NCBI GenBank assembly: GCA_016873225.1
Contig: VGXS01000029.1
Coordinates: 1 to 53,106 of the forward strand
Origin: Planctomycetota bacterium
GTDB taxonomy: Bacteria; Planctomycetota; Planctomycetia; Gemmatales; Gemmataceae
DNA length: 53,106 bases
Reading direction: 5' to 3'
The position numbers and the translations under genes were made by a program. Position 1 is the stretch's first letter; each line of letters opens with the position of its first letter. Under the pieces are notes generated by a model. That model had not been told where the DNA came from and ran no database searches. It worked only from the letters and a program-made list of their open reading frames with translations. Positions 25,080 through 34,414 of the stretch are shown here, one piece after another.

Positions 25080-28000
25080 TCACTCCGGTTGTTCGGTCGA
25101 CACGAGGCGGATCTCCTGCCCGGCAAGATCAAGGGTGGTGCCGGCGCCGGCGGGGGCGGGAGTGCGCCACCGGGCCGTGAAGTCATCGTATCGCCAAGGC
25201 ATGTCCTGGAAACGGAGGCTCCAGGCGGGACGGACGACCACGGGTTGCCGGTCGGGCATGTCCGATTCCCGGGTGATCGCCCATTCGTCGTGCCGCGAAT
25301 CGAGGCGGTAGCGGAGTTCCCGGCCCCCGACCGAAAGATGAAGGGCCTGTTCGCTCGAGACCAGGGCGCCCGAGCCGGCGCCGAGGATTCCTTCCACCTG
25401 CTCGTCGTTGAGTTGGGTTCCGGCGGCGCAGAGGCACCAGGCCACCGCCAACGCCACGCCCTGCCGCCTTTCCGCGGGCAGGCCGGCCAGCCACGCTCCC
25501 GCGGCGACATGGGCCCACAGGCTGCCTCCCCGGAACTCGAAAGTGACGCAAAGGGCGGGATGCCCATCATCGGAAACGAGATGGCCGCGAACCCGGTGCG
25601 TGGACAGGGAGACAGCGCCGACCTCCAGCGGCCGGCTCCATTGGCGCGGATCGTCCCCGGCCCAACCGGGCGAGACGGCAAGCGGATCCACCAGGTTGCG
25701 CCTGAGGAAATGCGCCACCGACTCGCGGACATCCTCGAGTTGCTTGAGAGCCTGGCGTTCGCGGGCGCGGTCGCCGCCCTCCGCCGCCGGTCGGCCGGCG
25801 CGGCGCAGGCGCGAGAAGATGCGGGGCAAGGTGCCGCCGTGCCAGCCGGGTTCCATGAGCGCCCGCATGTCCTCCCCGTCGGGTCCGGCGGGGGCGGTGC
25901 GCGGCCGGCCCGGACGGTTGGCCTCGTACAGCCCGCGGTTTTCGCGGAACTCCCAGAACAGGAATCCGAACACATTGGGCATCAGGAAAATGACGGTGGT
26001 GACGATGGTCATCGCCGGCCAGTAACCCGTCAGCGGAGCCATCGCGGGTATCCATGACTCGGTTCCCATCGGCCCCAGGACGGGATACAGCACCTTCGCC
26101 GCCACGAAGCAGACGGGCAACTTGAGGGGATGGATCATCGGTTCGATCAGCACCACGAACAGCAGCCTGCCGGTGGCCCTCAGCGGCACCCAGACGAGGG
26201 AGGCGGAGGCCCTGAGGGCGGTCATCGCCCCGGAATCGTCGGAGCGGGAGCGAAGCGCCTCATCCGCCCGGACCAGCGCCGTCTCGACGGCCTTGAAGAG
26301 CGTCTTGTAGATCCTGTCGAAGGCCTCGAACAGCCTGCCGACAAGGCCGGCCCTGACGGCATGGACGAAGTCGACAACGATTTCCGCCAGCCTCCTGTCC
26401 AAAAGCAGGAATGGCCTTGTCGTCATGACGAGGGCCAGGAGGAACCATGTCGCCGCGCCGATCACCAGGTTCGGGATCACCAGGGGGGTGAACACATGGA
26501 GGGCCAAAATGGCGAGGCCCGGCTTGACCGCCAGGTACCACGCCAGGCGCAATGGCACGAGCACGGCGGCCCTGAAGGCCGGATGCCTGGCCAGCAGTAC
26601 GGGAAGGTCCTCAACCAGCCAGTGCAATCCGGACGCCGCCCACAAGAGCCAGGAGGCCACGCGCGAGCGCAGCGAATCGTTGGCCAGGGTGTAGGAAAGG
26701 GCGGTGCCGATGACCCCGATCCAAAGCCACGAGAGGAGGCTGCCGACGGGGCTGACCTCGTCCTGCTTGCCTCCCCCTCCGGGCAGGTGGCGCGCGAGGA
26801 TGATGCCGATGGAAACCAAGAGAAGGGCGATGCCGTAAGGAGCCACGACATACGACCAGAAAAGCCGGCCCCAATGGGTTCCGAACAGGGCCGAGGTGAG
26901 GTTCTGGAGAGCCTTGGCGTGGAACTGGCCCGACTGGTAGATCCCCTCGAACTTGAAGGTGAGGTGGCGATCGAGCCTCAGCAGCGGATCGTCCGCGCCC
27001 CACTCGCCCCGCTCGGTGATGTCGGGCAACTTGATGCTGTTGCGGCTGATGGCGTCGCGGACATCGAAGTAACTGAAATAGCCGTCGGCCAGGATGCGGT
27101 CGATGAGTTCGCGCACCAGCTTGCGGCGCGAGACGCGCTCGAGCGGGTGCCTCGGCTGGAGGCCGACATCGTCGAGCGCGTCCTCGAGGAACGGCTGGAA
27201 CCTGTCGCGGAGCGCGTCGCGGCAGGTGGCGAGGCTGCCGCGGAAGATGTCGCGCAAGGCGGCGCTGTCCGCCTCGTCGACCCGGACGCCCGGAAGATAG
27301 CGGAGCACGGCCTGCAGCCGCCTCGAAGCCTGCACCATGTCCTGGTGGGGCAGCTGCCGGCTCACGGGGCGGGTGCCGGCGCTCGTGAGCCACCGGTAGA
27401 TGTCGAGCGAGCGCGCCGGCCTCTCCGACTCGCTCATGATCGCCTGCAACTCCAGGAGCAGCCTATGCTCGTTGGTGATGAAGCGGCCCTGGTCGGCCTT
27501 CTCGAGGACCGGATAAAGCCGCGTCTCCAGCCGGGCGACATCGGCCGGCGCCAGGTGAAGCGGACCGGCAAGCCCCGCCGCAAGCTCCCTCAGGTGCGAC
27601 CGCGCCAAGTCTTCCGCGCGGCTTGAACGGTCGCCCGTGCTCAGCCGCGCCACCTGGATCATCGCGCACGCCGCGCCCACGAGGTCGCGAGCGGCGTGGC
27701 ACCGCTCGGCGCTGGCCTCCAACTGGAGCACATATGGATCCGGTTCCACTTCCGTATCCGCCTTGTCCCCGTCCGACACCAGAAGCGGCCGGCATTGGGC
27801 CGCCAACCCGGCAAGGTTGACAAACCCCTTGAGGCGCCGCATCAGCCTTGCAAGCAATTCGCGGTCGAGGATGGGCAGGCAGATCGGCAGACGCACGGCC
27901 TCAAGCGTGTCAAGCAGCGCCAGGTAAACCAGGAGTTCCCGGGCCAATTCCTCGTCGGCGGCCCCGTGGTCAAGCCGGCCCTCGGCCTCCAGGGTGGCGC

Positions 28001-28469
28001 GGATCTCCTCACGGGCCACGATGTCGAGCATGCCGAGGGTGGCGGCGGCCTCGGCGGTATTCCAACCCGGCCCGGTGAGCGCCTCCTCCACGAGCGCCTG
28101 GAACAGCAGCTTGCCGCAGCGCTCGCGCAGGCGCCTCGACTCCCGTTCCTGCCGGTCGATCTCCTCGCGCGGCGGTTGCTGGCCTAGCGAGGGGTGGGAC
28201 CTTGTCCGGGCGATATCGTCGTCGGTGGGCCGGGCGATCAGGTAAACGATTTCTGGCAGCGCCAAGGTGGGGGTGATGCCCAACTCGCCCGGTTCGACTC
28301 GGCGGAACAGGTCTTGCCGGGGCATGACGACATAGCCCCGCGCCATGGCCACGCTGGAACCGGACAGCGCGCCGCCCCTGGCCGTCGCCTTCTCGAGAAT
28401 GCGCGGGGCGGCCAGGAGGGCCCCGGGATGGCAGGCGCGCAACTCCGACTCAAGGATGTGGATGTCCAT
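25080..28469 (-). CDS. very large planctomycete membrane protein of unknown function
   Basis: The 1129-residue protein is not recognised. Residues 1-530 look soluble and helical, with charged stretches (EEIDRQERESRRLRERCG, LLFQALVEEALTGPGW). Residues about 535-840 contain several hydrophobic segments (VVAPYGIALLLVSIGIILA; LAWYLAVKPGLAILALHVF; VIGAATWFLLALVM; TIVTTVIFLMPNVFGFLFW). The remainder is a soluble domain with beta character (LCVTFEFRGGSLWAHVAAGAWLAGL; LHLSVGGRELRYRLDSR). The gene starts three bases after the bioF stop and is followed closely by a TIM-barrel gene, so all are probably one transcript. No enzymatic motif was found. Similar length and context would need a database search to place it. 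Confidence 0.75.
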   Translation of the reverse strand: MDIHILESELRACHPGALLAAPRILEKATARGGALSGSSVAMARGYVVMPRQDLFRRVEPGELGITPTLALPEIVYLIARPTDDDIARTRSHPSLGQQPPREEIDRQERESRRLRERCGKLLFQALVEEALTGPGWNTAEAAATLGMLDIVAREEIRATLEAEGRLDHGAADEELARELLVYLALLDTLEAVRLPICLPILDRELLARLMRRLKGFVNLAGLAAQCRPLLVSDGDKADTEVEPDPYVLQLEASAERCHAARDLVGAACAMIQVARLSTGDRSSRAEDLARSHLRELAAGLAGPLHLAPADVARLETRLYPVLEKADQGRFITNEHRLLLELQAIMSESERPARSLDIYRWLTSAGTRPVSRQLPHQDMVQASRRLQAVLRYLPGVRVDEADSAALRDIFRGSLATCRDALRDRFQPFLEDALDDVGLQPRHPLERVSRRKLVRELIDRILADGYFSYFDVRDAISRNSIKLPDITERGEWGADDPLLRLDRHLTFKFEGIYQSGQFHAKALQNLTSALFGTHWGRLFWSYVVAPYGIALLLVSIGIILARHLPGGGGKQDEVSPVGSLLSWLWIGVIGTALSYTLANDSLRSRVASWLLWAASGLHWLVEDLPVLLARHPAFRAAVLVPLRLAWYLAVKPGLAILALHVFTPLVIPNLVIGAATWFLLALVMTTRPFLLLDRRLAEIVVDFVHAVRAGLVGRLFEAFDRIYKTLFKAVETALVRADEALRSRSDDSGAMTALRASASLVWVPLRATGRLLFVVLIEPMIHPLKLPVCFVAAKVLYPVLGPMGTESWIPAMAPLTGYWPAMTIVTTVIFLMPNVFGFLFWEFRENRGLYEANRPGRPRTAPAGPDGEDMRALMEPGWHGGTLPRIFSRLRRAGRPAAEGGDRARERQALKQLEDVRESVAHFLRRNLVDPLAVSPGWAGDDPRQWSRPLEVGAVSLSTHRVRGHLVSDDGHPALCVTFEFRGGSLWAHVAAGAWLAGLPAERRQGVALAVAWCLCAAGTQLNDEQVEGILGAGSGALVSSEQALHLSVGGRELRYRLDSRHDEWAITRESDMPDRQPVVVRPAWSLRFQDMPWRYDDFTARWRTPAPAGAGTTLDLAGQEIRLVSTEQPE

Positions 28470-28471
28470 GG

Positions 28472-29647
28472 TCAGGCTTCCGTTTCGGGGAGCGTGGCGA
28501 GCGCTTCCATCAAACCCGCGAGGTCATCGTCGGAATGGTCCGCCGAGAGGCTCACCCTGAGCCGCGCGCCGCCACGGGGAACCGACGGATGCCTGATGGC
28601 CGGAACCAGCCATCCGCGGTCGAGGCAATGCCCGGCCCAGGCCATGGCAAGCCTTTCCGGCCCGGCAATGACGGGAACAATGGCGGAATCGCCGGGTGCC
28701 GGCCGGCCCAGGCCCGCCATGAAATCTCGCAGGCGCCCGGCCAGGGCCAAAACCCTTTCCCGCCTCCATGGCTCGGCATGCGACAGGCGCAAGGCCGCGC
28801 GCGCCGCCGCGGCCGAACCGGGCGCCAGCGCCGTTGAAAACATGTACGACCTTCCCTGGTTCACAATCCACCGGATCGTGCCGCGATCGGCGGCCACGAA
28901 CCCGCCCTGCGCGCCGAGGGCCTTGCTCAGCGTGCCGACGCGGACCAGGCCCGCCGGCACGGCATCCATTGGCAGGCTGGCGGAAAGCCCCCTCCCCCGC
29001 GGACCCAGCACTCCCGTGGCGTGCGCCTCATCCACGATGAGGCCGGCATCATGCCTCCGGGCCACCACCGCCAGGTCCGCCAGCGGCGCCTCGTCCCCAT
29101 CCATGCTGAAAACCGAGTCGGTGATGATCCACGCGCGCCGGAACGACCCTCGGCAGCGGGAGAGAATCCCGTCGGCGGATGAGGGATCCGCGTGGGCGAA
29201 GACCTCCACCCGTGCCCTCGACAAACGGCAACCGTCGACCAGGCTCGCGTGGTTGAGCGCGTCGCTGAGAACCAGGTCGCCGGGTCCAGCGAGCGCGGTC
29301 ACGGCCGCCAGGTTGGCCGCGAATCCCGACGGAAACACCAGGCTGGCGTCCGTTCCGGCATGCTCGGCAAGGCGCCGCTCAAGCGACCGGTGCACCGGAA
29401 GCCAGCCGGAAACCAAAGGCGAGGCGCCCGCTCCCGTCCCCTCGCGACGCTGGGCCCGCGCCGCGGCGGCGGCCAGCCTGGGATCCCGGGCCAATCCCAG
29501 ATAGTCGTTGGAGGCGAAATTCACCAGGGGCCGGCCGCGCCACAGCACCCGCGCCGGATCGGAAGGATGGGGTGAAACAGCCTTGCGGAAGCGGTACAGG
29601 CCTCCCTGGCGTCTCTGGTCGAGTTCATCGGCCCAGAAGCCCCGCAT
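28472..29647 (-). CDS. bioF: 8-amino-7-oxononanoate synthase-like PLP enzyme
   Basis: The 391-residue protein is an alpha-oxoamine synthase of the BioF/KBL family, which condenses an acyl thioester with an amino acid using PLP; BioF uses pimeloyl-ACP or -CoA and alanine. Visible are LVNFASNDYLGLA, TGAGASPLVSGWLPVHRSLERRLAEHAGT, ITDSVFSMDGDEAPL, DEAHATGVLGPRGRG and the PLP-lysine segment GTLSKALGAQGGF. Its position directly behind bioB supports the biotin role. The ATG at 29647 has GGAG six bases upstream; earlier in-frame starts run back into bioB and lack family similarity. Spacing to bioB is 31 bases. Confidence 0.9.
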   Translation of the reverse strand: MRGFWADELDQRRQGGLYRFRKAVSPHPSDPARVLWRGRPLVNFASNDYLGLARDPRLAAAAARAQRREGTGAGASPLVSGWLPVHRSLERRLAEHAGTDASLVFPSGFAANLAAVTALAGPGDLVLSDALNHASLVDGCRLSRARVEVFAHADPSSADGILSRCRGSFRRAWIITDSVFSMDGDEAPLADLAVVARRHDAGLIVDEAHATGVLGPRGRGLSASLPMDAVPAGLVRVGTLSKALGAQGGFVAADRGTIRWIVNQGRSYMFSTALAPGSAAAARAALRLSHAEPWRRERVLALAGRLRDFMAGLGRPAPGDSAIVPVIAGPERLAMAWAGHCLDRGWLVPAIRHPSVPRGGARLRVSLSADHSDDDLAGLMEALATLPETEA

Positions 29648-29678
29648 GGCTTTCTCCGCGCTCCTCCAACCGGACGGT

Positions 29679-30791
29679 TCAGGCAAGGACTGGCAACGAG
29701 AGACCGGGCCTCGCCGGAGCGGCCGGGGCCTCGGGAGCCGCCGGGTCGGTTCCACCGACGCGGTCATCATCCCATGTCAGTTCGAGATCCTCGATCATCC
29801 GGAGATCCTCGGCGTTGGCCCTGCCATAGGTGGACAGGTAGTTGCCGATGAGGCCGCTGGTGCCACCGGCGTAGAAGATCCAGCTCTGCAGGTCGCGCAG
29901 GTTCTTCTCGCGGCCGCCGGCCACCTTCAGGTCCTGCTTGGGCAGGATGAGCCTCATGGTGGCGACGATGCCCAGGATCTCGAGGGGCCTCAGCGGCTTC
30001 ATGTGCTCAAGCGGCGTGCCGGGAATCGGATGCAGGAAGTTCAGCGGCACCACATGCGGGTTGAGGTCCTTGAGGCTGAAACCGAGGTCCACGCGGTCCT
30101 CGACGGTCTCGCCCATGCCGAAGATGCCGCCGGAGCAGGTCTCAAGCCCGGCGGCGCGGGCGATCTGCAGGGTGCGCACGCGGTCGGACCACTTGTGGGT
30201 GGTGACGATGTTCGGGTAGTGCCTTTCCGAGGTCTCCAGATTATGGTTGATCCGGCGGATTCCGGCCTCCTTCAGGTCGCGGGCCTGCTCCTCGTTGAGG
30301 GTGCCGAGGGTGGCGCAATGGCAGATGCCGTCGACCTTCTTCATCGCCTTGACGGCGTCCATGATGGCGGGCCATTCGCGCGCGGTGGGGCCGCGGCCGC
30401 TGTTGACGATGCCGAAGGCGCTGGCGCCGTTGTCGCGGGCGAAGGTGGTCGCCTGCTCGACCTGCTCCGGACCCATCATCGGGTACGGCTCGATTCCCGT
30501 GGCGTTGAACGAGGACTGGGCGCAGAACTTGCAGTCCTCGCTGCAGCGGCCGAACTTGCTTGGAAGGATGCTGCAGAAAGTCACCTTGTTGCCGTGGAAG
30601 TGTCGGCGGACCTTGTTCGCGGCGTAGAGCAGGTCGTAGATGACCTGCCCGCGCAGGCGGAAACATTCCTCGGCCTCGGCCCGGGTGATGTCGCCGCCGC
30701 CGTTGATCCTGCCGGCCAGGGCCAGCAAATCGAAACTGGTTTCGGCCAAGAATGCCTCGTCGGTCTTCTGCGCGATCATGTGCTGCCCCAT
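29679..30791 (-). CDS. bioB: biotin synthase
   Basis: The 370-residue radical-SAM enzyme inserts sulfur into dethiobiotin. The 4Fe-4S motif CxxxCxxC appears as RCSEDCKFCAQSS, and family blocks ICHCATLGTL, INHNLETSERHYPNIVTTHKW, CSGGIFGMGET and LNFLHPIPGTPL follow. A final stretch of some 40 residues after the core is Ala/Pro-rich (GTDPAAPEAPAAPARPG), longer than in most BioB proteins. The ATG at 30791 is given; an ATG at 30779 has GGGG six bases before it and is a good alternative. Only bioB and bioF of the pathway are here; bioA, bioD and the pimelate genes are not in the window. Confidence 0.95.
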   Translation of the reverse strand: MGQHMIAQKTDEAFLAETSFDLLALAGRINGGGDITRAEAEECFRLRGQVIYDLLYAANKVRRHFHGNKVTFCSILPSKFGRCSEDCKFCAQSSFNATGIEPYPMMGPEQVEQATTFARDNGASAFGIVNSGRGPTAREWPAIMDAVKAMKKVDGICHCATLGTLNEEQARDLKEAGIRRINHNLETSERHYPNIVTTHKWSDRVRTLQIARAAGLETCSGGIFGMGETVEDRVDLGFSLKDLNPHVVPLNFLHPIPGTPLEHMKPLRPLEILGIVATMRLILPKQDLKVAGGREKNLRDLQSWIFYAGGTSGLIGNYLSTYGRANAEDLRMIEDLELTWDDDRVGGTDPAAPEAPAAPARPGLSLPVLA

Positions 30792-30893
30792 CCATGAGGC
30801 GCGCCGGACAATGGCGCGCCGCCACCAGCATATCTTCCGGGGCTTGGCCGGTTGTTCAAGGCCAGCGGCGACGATTGTCTCCGATTCCGCCGA

Positions 30894-31535
30894 TCAGGAG
30901 CTTTCCCTTTTCCTGCCGGGCTTCCGTTCCTGACGGGATTCCTCAGCCGATTCGTCATCCGGCTGGTTCCAGCGGGAAACCATCCATTGCGCCAACGCCC
31001 CCAGCATCGTCAGCACCCCCTGGGCACCCAGCAGCAGCTTTTGGTGGCCGGCGCTCCAATCTACCGCGTCGAGGTGCTTGCCTCGGTCCATGAAGCTCAA
31101 AATCGTGAGGATGAGCACCAGCGAACCGGCCGCCGCGGTGGTCAGCACCATCCAGAAGGTGCGCAGCATCAGGAAGACCAGTCCGCCACCCAGCACAAAC
31201 GGCAGGGGTTCGGTCCCCGGCGGCGCCGCCGCCCGCAAAAGGGTGAGGGCCGCCAAGGCGCCGATCAGGAAAATCGCAAGGTCAACCAGCGCCAGGGCCA
31301 ACGCCCCCGAAGTGAAGGCGAAAAGCACACCCGCGACAATCGGCTGCAGGTGAAAGCGCTGGCCTGATTCCAAACCCACCAATCCGCCGGCGAGCGTGGC
31401 CAGCGAGACCAGCCAAAATCGGTGGAAAACCCCACCGGCGGCCCACAAAAACAGGCCGACCACAAGGAACAGGGACAGACTCGGAAAACTGAGGCCCCGG
31501 CTGTCTTCCAGCAGTTCAACAGGCAATTCCAGCAT
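30894..31535 (-). CDS. multi-spanning membrane protein of unknown function
   Basis: The 213-residue protein has about seven hydrophobic segments, among them LSLFLVVGLFLWAAGGVF, PIVAGVLFAFTSGALALALVDLAIFLIGALAAL, FVLGGGLVFLMLRTFWMVLTTAAAGSLVLILTILSF and KLLLGAQGVLTMLGAL, and ends in a highly charged cytoplasmic tail (QPDDESAEESRQERKPGRKRE). The layout recalls the DUF4203/TMEM198-type family, but that is only an impression from topology. The ATG at 31535 has AGGG seven bases before it and matches the start of the conserved amphipathic segment LELPVELLEDS. It lies 102 bases upstream of bioB and may be part of the same transcript. Confidence 0.7.
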   Translation of the reverse strand: MLELPVELLEDSRGLSFPSLSLFLVVGLFLWAAGGVFHRFWLVSLATLAGGLVGLESGQRFHLQPIVAGVLFAFTSGALALALVDLAIFLIGALAALTLLRAAAPPGTEPLPFVLGGGLVFLMLRTFWMVLTTAAAGSLVLILTILSFMDRGKHLDAVDWSAGHQKLLLGAQGVLTMLGALAQWMVSRWNQPDDESAEESRQERKPGRKRESS

Positions 31536-31942
31536 GAGACCGCCCTGCCGGCACCGGAGCGATGGCCCGGCGAGTTCGCATTCTGCCCCGGAAACGCTCG
31601 CTGGCAACAGGCCAACCAGCCTGAACGATCCAAAATGCTTGGATGAATGCCCATCAACACTTCAGGGCCAACCCCTTTCGGGCCAATCGCAAACCCATTA
31701 CAAACAATGCCTTGCAGCCAATGCAGGCACATCCTCGCAACTGGAGCCCCCGGTTTTGTTCGACCCATGGTCACCTTGCCGATGGCCAAACAAGGTCTCC
31801 GGGAGCCATTCAATTGCAAATTCCGCTAACTTTTGGCCACAAGGCATATCACCCCCCCCGTACCCCCCATAGCCCCGTCGCGCATGTTGACGATTTCTGG
31901 AGCCGTCACTCGGGAGGTTCCGTGGGTTTGCAACCAAACCCT
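31536..31942. other. 407-base intergenic stretch without a convincing gene
   Basis: No reading frame here shows family features or good codon use. The composition is less G+C-rich than the neighbours. It contains a small hairpin around 31668-31685 (GGGCC against GGCCC) and, on the minus strand, three long G tracts (31876-31852). It may be the leader and promoter region of the membrane-protein/bioB transcript. No known riboswitch signature was recognised. Confidence 0.5.
31852..31876 (-). other. G-tract run (possible G-quadruplex)
   Basis: On the minus strand four, six and eight consecutive G residues occur within 25 bases, separated by CTAT and TAC. That is enough G for four tracts of three. 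It lies upstream of the small membrane-protein gene in the direction of transcription. Any regulatory role is inference. Confidence 0.4.
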
Positions 31943-33196
31943 TCAAACAGTCCTGGCATCCCCGACGATCGCGCAGGCCTTGTCGATGGCCACCTTGGGG
32001 TCGATCTCACGGGCGAGCGCGTGGCACCGGTCGCGCAAGTCCGAATCGCCCAGAACCGAGCGCATGACCTGCACCAGCCTTCCCTTGAGGACCGCGCCGG
32101 GGCCGATCCACCTTCCGGCTCCCAGCCTCGTCACCCGTTCGCTGTTGTCGGGTTGGTCATGGCAGAACGGCACGACGATTTGCGGTATCCCCGCCTGGAA
32201 CGCCCGCGCCAGCGTGCCGACGCCGCCATGGTGGATCAGGGCCGCGCAACGGGGCAGTGTCTCCCCCATTGAGGCCCAACCCACATGAAGCGCCGCCGGA
32301 GGCAACTTGGCGGGCACCTGGGACGGGTCCTTGCTGAGAATGAGCAGCCGCGTTCCAAGCCCGACACAGGCTTGAAGCACCCGCTCGAGGATTTCCCGGC
32401 CGTGACGCATCGCCGAACCGAGCGTGACGGCGACGGGCGGAGGCCCATCGGCCAAAAACCGGTGGAGGGGGCCGAGGTCGTCGCCCCGCCCGGCGTCGTC
32501 ATGGAACAGGAAACCGGCATGAACGGCTTGCGCGGGCAACGACGGAGGCGATCCGAACCAGCGCGGAAACGCCAGCAATACCCGGTCGGGGCTGTTCCAC
32601 CAGCCGTCGAGGTACCGCCCGGTGGCCGCCAGGCCGGATTCCCCCCTCAGAGGCTCCACCAAGGGGGCCACGAGGGGATCGGCGATTCGCCGGTCGAACA
32701 GCCAGTAGGCGAGGCCGGGCAGCCACCTGACGACCAGGCCCTCGGGAAACACCCGGGTGATCACCGGCGGTTGCCGGCGACACCGGAGCACAACGGGCGC
32801 CAAATGGGCGGTGACCAAGGGGAACCCCGCCTGCTCCCGCGCCACGCGCGCGCCGAACGCCAAAGACGAGGCCACCACGACGGCCCGGCCGGGGCCCGAG
32901 ACGAACTCGCGCGCGAGGTCGCGTTGCCGGCGCACCATGTCCGCGGCGCCGGCATCCCCGAGGATGACACGAATGCCATGCCTGGGCTTCCAAAGGTCGG
33001 GATTGGAGGTGAGGCGGTCGTAGTCCTCGGGGGAGCCCATCGGCTCGAAGCCGCACGAGGCGCGGACCACGGCGGAGGCGTGAACGGGGCTGGCGGCGAT
33101 CGTGACCCGCCAGCCGCGCTCGCGCAGGCCCTTGCCCAGCGCCAGAAAGGGGAAGACATCGCCGGCGCTGCCGATGCCGAACAGCAGCGCGCGCAT
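31943..33196 (-). CDS. glycosyltransferase, GT1/MGT-like (UDP-glucuronosyltransferase family)
   Basis: The 417-residue protein has the GT-B fold of GT1 enzymes, which move a sugar from a nucleotide donor to a lipid or small-molecule acceptor. The N-terminal part reads LLFGIGSAGDVFPFLALGKGLRERGWRVTI. The C-terminal donor site has VAVTLGSAM, LHVGWASMGETLPRCAALIHHGGVGTLARAFQAGIPQIVVPFCHDQPDNSERVTRLGAGRWI, including the HHGGVGT and DQPDN elements. Start at 33196 is preferred over an in-frame GTG at 33250 because GGGGGG sits seven bases before it. It follows the Gfo/Idh/MocA gene by 22 bases on the same strand. Acceptor unknown; a cell-envelope glycolipid is possible. Confidence 0.9.
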   Translation of the reverse strand: MRALLFGIGSAGDVFPFLALGKGLRERGWRVTIAASPVHASAVVRASCGFEPMGSPEDYDRLTSNPDLWKPRHGIRVILGDAGAADMVRRQRDLAREFVSGPGRAVVVASSLAFGARVAREQAGFPLVTAHLAPVVLRCRRQPPVITRVFPEGLVVRWLPGLAYWLFDRRIADPLVAPLVEPLRGESGLAATGRYLDGWWNSPDRVLLAFPRWFGSPPSLPAQAVHAGFLFHDDAGRGDDLGPLHRFLADGPPPVAVTLGSAMRHGREILERVLQACVGLGTRLLILSKDPSQVPAKLPPAALHVGWASMGETLPRCAALIHHGGVGTLARAFQAGIPQIVVPFCHDQPDNSERVTRLGAGRWIGPGAVLKGRLVQVMRSVLGDSDLRDRCHALAREIDPKVAIDKACAIVGDARTV

Positions 33197-33218
33197 GGAA
33201 GCGCCCCCCGGCGGCGGA

Positions 33219-34340
33219 TCAGTGCTGCGGAATGGCGACCCTTTCGCCACCCTTCATGGCCGATTCATGGGCGCAGATGCCCACGAGCGTCCAGTTGGCG
33301 CTGGTGCGGGCGTCGGGGAAAGCCGGCTGACGGCCCAGGGCCGCCATCAGGAAGTTGTGGACCAGGTGCGGATGGGAACCACCGTGGCCGGCGCCCTGCA
33401 GGAAGCTGAGGTGCGTGGCGTCGTGGATGGCGCCCGTGTACTTGCGGATCGCATCCGGCAACCTTCCGGCGAAGTCGGGCACCCTGACCCGGCGGGGAAT
33501 CTGCGGCTCGGGAAGGCCGCGCATGTGGAGCACCGGTTCCTCGCCCTCGACCTGCTGCCACTCGAACGAGACATTCGAGGCCGTGACATCGAAGCTCTCG
33601 CGGTACTGGCGGGCCGTGTCGAACAGGCTGCGGGTGACCTCGGCGACGACATCGCTGCCGCCGATCTTGAATGTCGCCGTCTCGATGGCGAACGGGCTTC
33701 CGTACTTGGAAACCAGCTCCTCGCGGATGCGGCCCGAGCCATGGCAGACAACGCTTTCAGCCAGGGCCACCTTGCCCTTGGCCGGGTCGCTCAGCACGGC
33801 CAGGCACGGGCTCACGCAGTGGGTGGCGTACCACATGGGGGGCAACCCGGGCCAGTAATCGGGCCAGCCGTCCATGTCCTGCTGGTGGCTGCCGCGGAGG
33901 AACTGGATGCGGCCCAGGGTTCCGCGGTCGTACAGGTCCTTGGCGAAGAGATACTCGCGGCTGTAGACCACCGTCTCCATCATCATGTAGGTCTTGCCGA
34001 CCTGCCTTTGGAGCTTGACGATCTCGGCGATCTCCTCCTTGGTGGTGGCCATGGGCACGGTGCAGGCCACATGCTTGCCGGCCTTGAGCGCCTTGATCGT
34101 CTGGGGCCCATGGTCGGGAATGGGGCTGTTGATGTGGACGGCGTCGATGTCCGGATCCTTCAGGAGTTCGTCATAGCACGCGTAGGCCTTGGGAACGCCG
34201 AACTGCTTGGCGCAGCGTTCCAACCCGGCCTTGTTGCGTCGGCAGACGGCGACCAGTTCGGCGTCGGGATGGTCCTGGTAGATCGGGATGAACTCGGCGC
34301 CGAAACCAAGCCCGATGATGGCGACGCGCAACTTCGACAT
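33219..34340 (-). CDS. Gfo/Idh/MocA family oxidoreductase
   Basis: The 373-residue protein starts with a Rossmann NAD(P) site (VAIIGLGFGAEFIPIYQDHPDAELVAVCRR) and continues with YDELLKDPDIDAVHINSPIPDHGPQTIKALKAGKHVACTVPMATT, where a Thr-Val-Pro replaces the usual catalytic-region Glu-Lys-Pro. The C-terminal beta-sheet domain includes RGSHQQDMDGWPDYWPGLPPMWYATHCVSPCL. The family oxidises or reduces sugars and inositols. GGAG sits seven bases before the ATG at 34340. It lies between a terminator and the glycosyltransferase gene, so it probably begins a transcript, or depends on read-through from the transporter. Confidence 0.92.
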   Translation of the reverse strand: MSKLRVAIIGLGFGAEFIPIYQDHPDAELVAVCRRNKAGLERCAKQFGVPKAYACYDELLKDPDIDAVHINSPIPDHGPQTIKALKAGKHVACTVPMATTKEEIAEIVKLQRQVGKTYMMMETVVYSREYLFAKDLYDRGTLGRIQFLRGSHQQDMDGWPDYWPGLPPMWYATHCVSPCLAVLSDPAKGKVALAESVVCHGSGRIREELVSKYGSPFAIETATFKIGGSDVVAEVTRSLFDTARQYRESFDVTASNVSFEWQQVEGEEPVLHMRGLPEPQIPRRVRVPDFAGRLPDAIRKYTGAIHDATHLSFLQGAGHGGSHPHLVHNFLMAALGRQPAFPDARTSANWTLVGICAHESAMKGGERVAIPQH

Positions 34341-34363
34341 GGAATGACTCCGGCAAGGGACAC

Positions 34364-34400
34364 AAAAAAACGGGGGAGGAAACGGATGCGTTTCCTCCCC
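34364..34400 (-). terminator. intrinsic terminator after the MFS transporter gene
   Basis: On the minus strand GGGGAGGAAACG (34400-34389) pairs perfectly with CGTTTCCTCCCC (34384-34373) over a four-base loop, and a run of seven T residues follows (34370-34364). It begins 15 bases after the transporter stop and ends 24 bases before the oxidoreductase start. This is the clearest terminator in the window. Confidence 0.93.
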
Positions 34401-34414
34401 GACGGATTGGCGTG

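Noticed and set aside
31643..32272. Plus-strand 209-residue frame across the 31536-31942 gap
   Set aside because: Runs into the glycosyltransferase on the other strand, no homology, low-complexity Pro/Ser/His composition.
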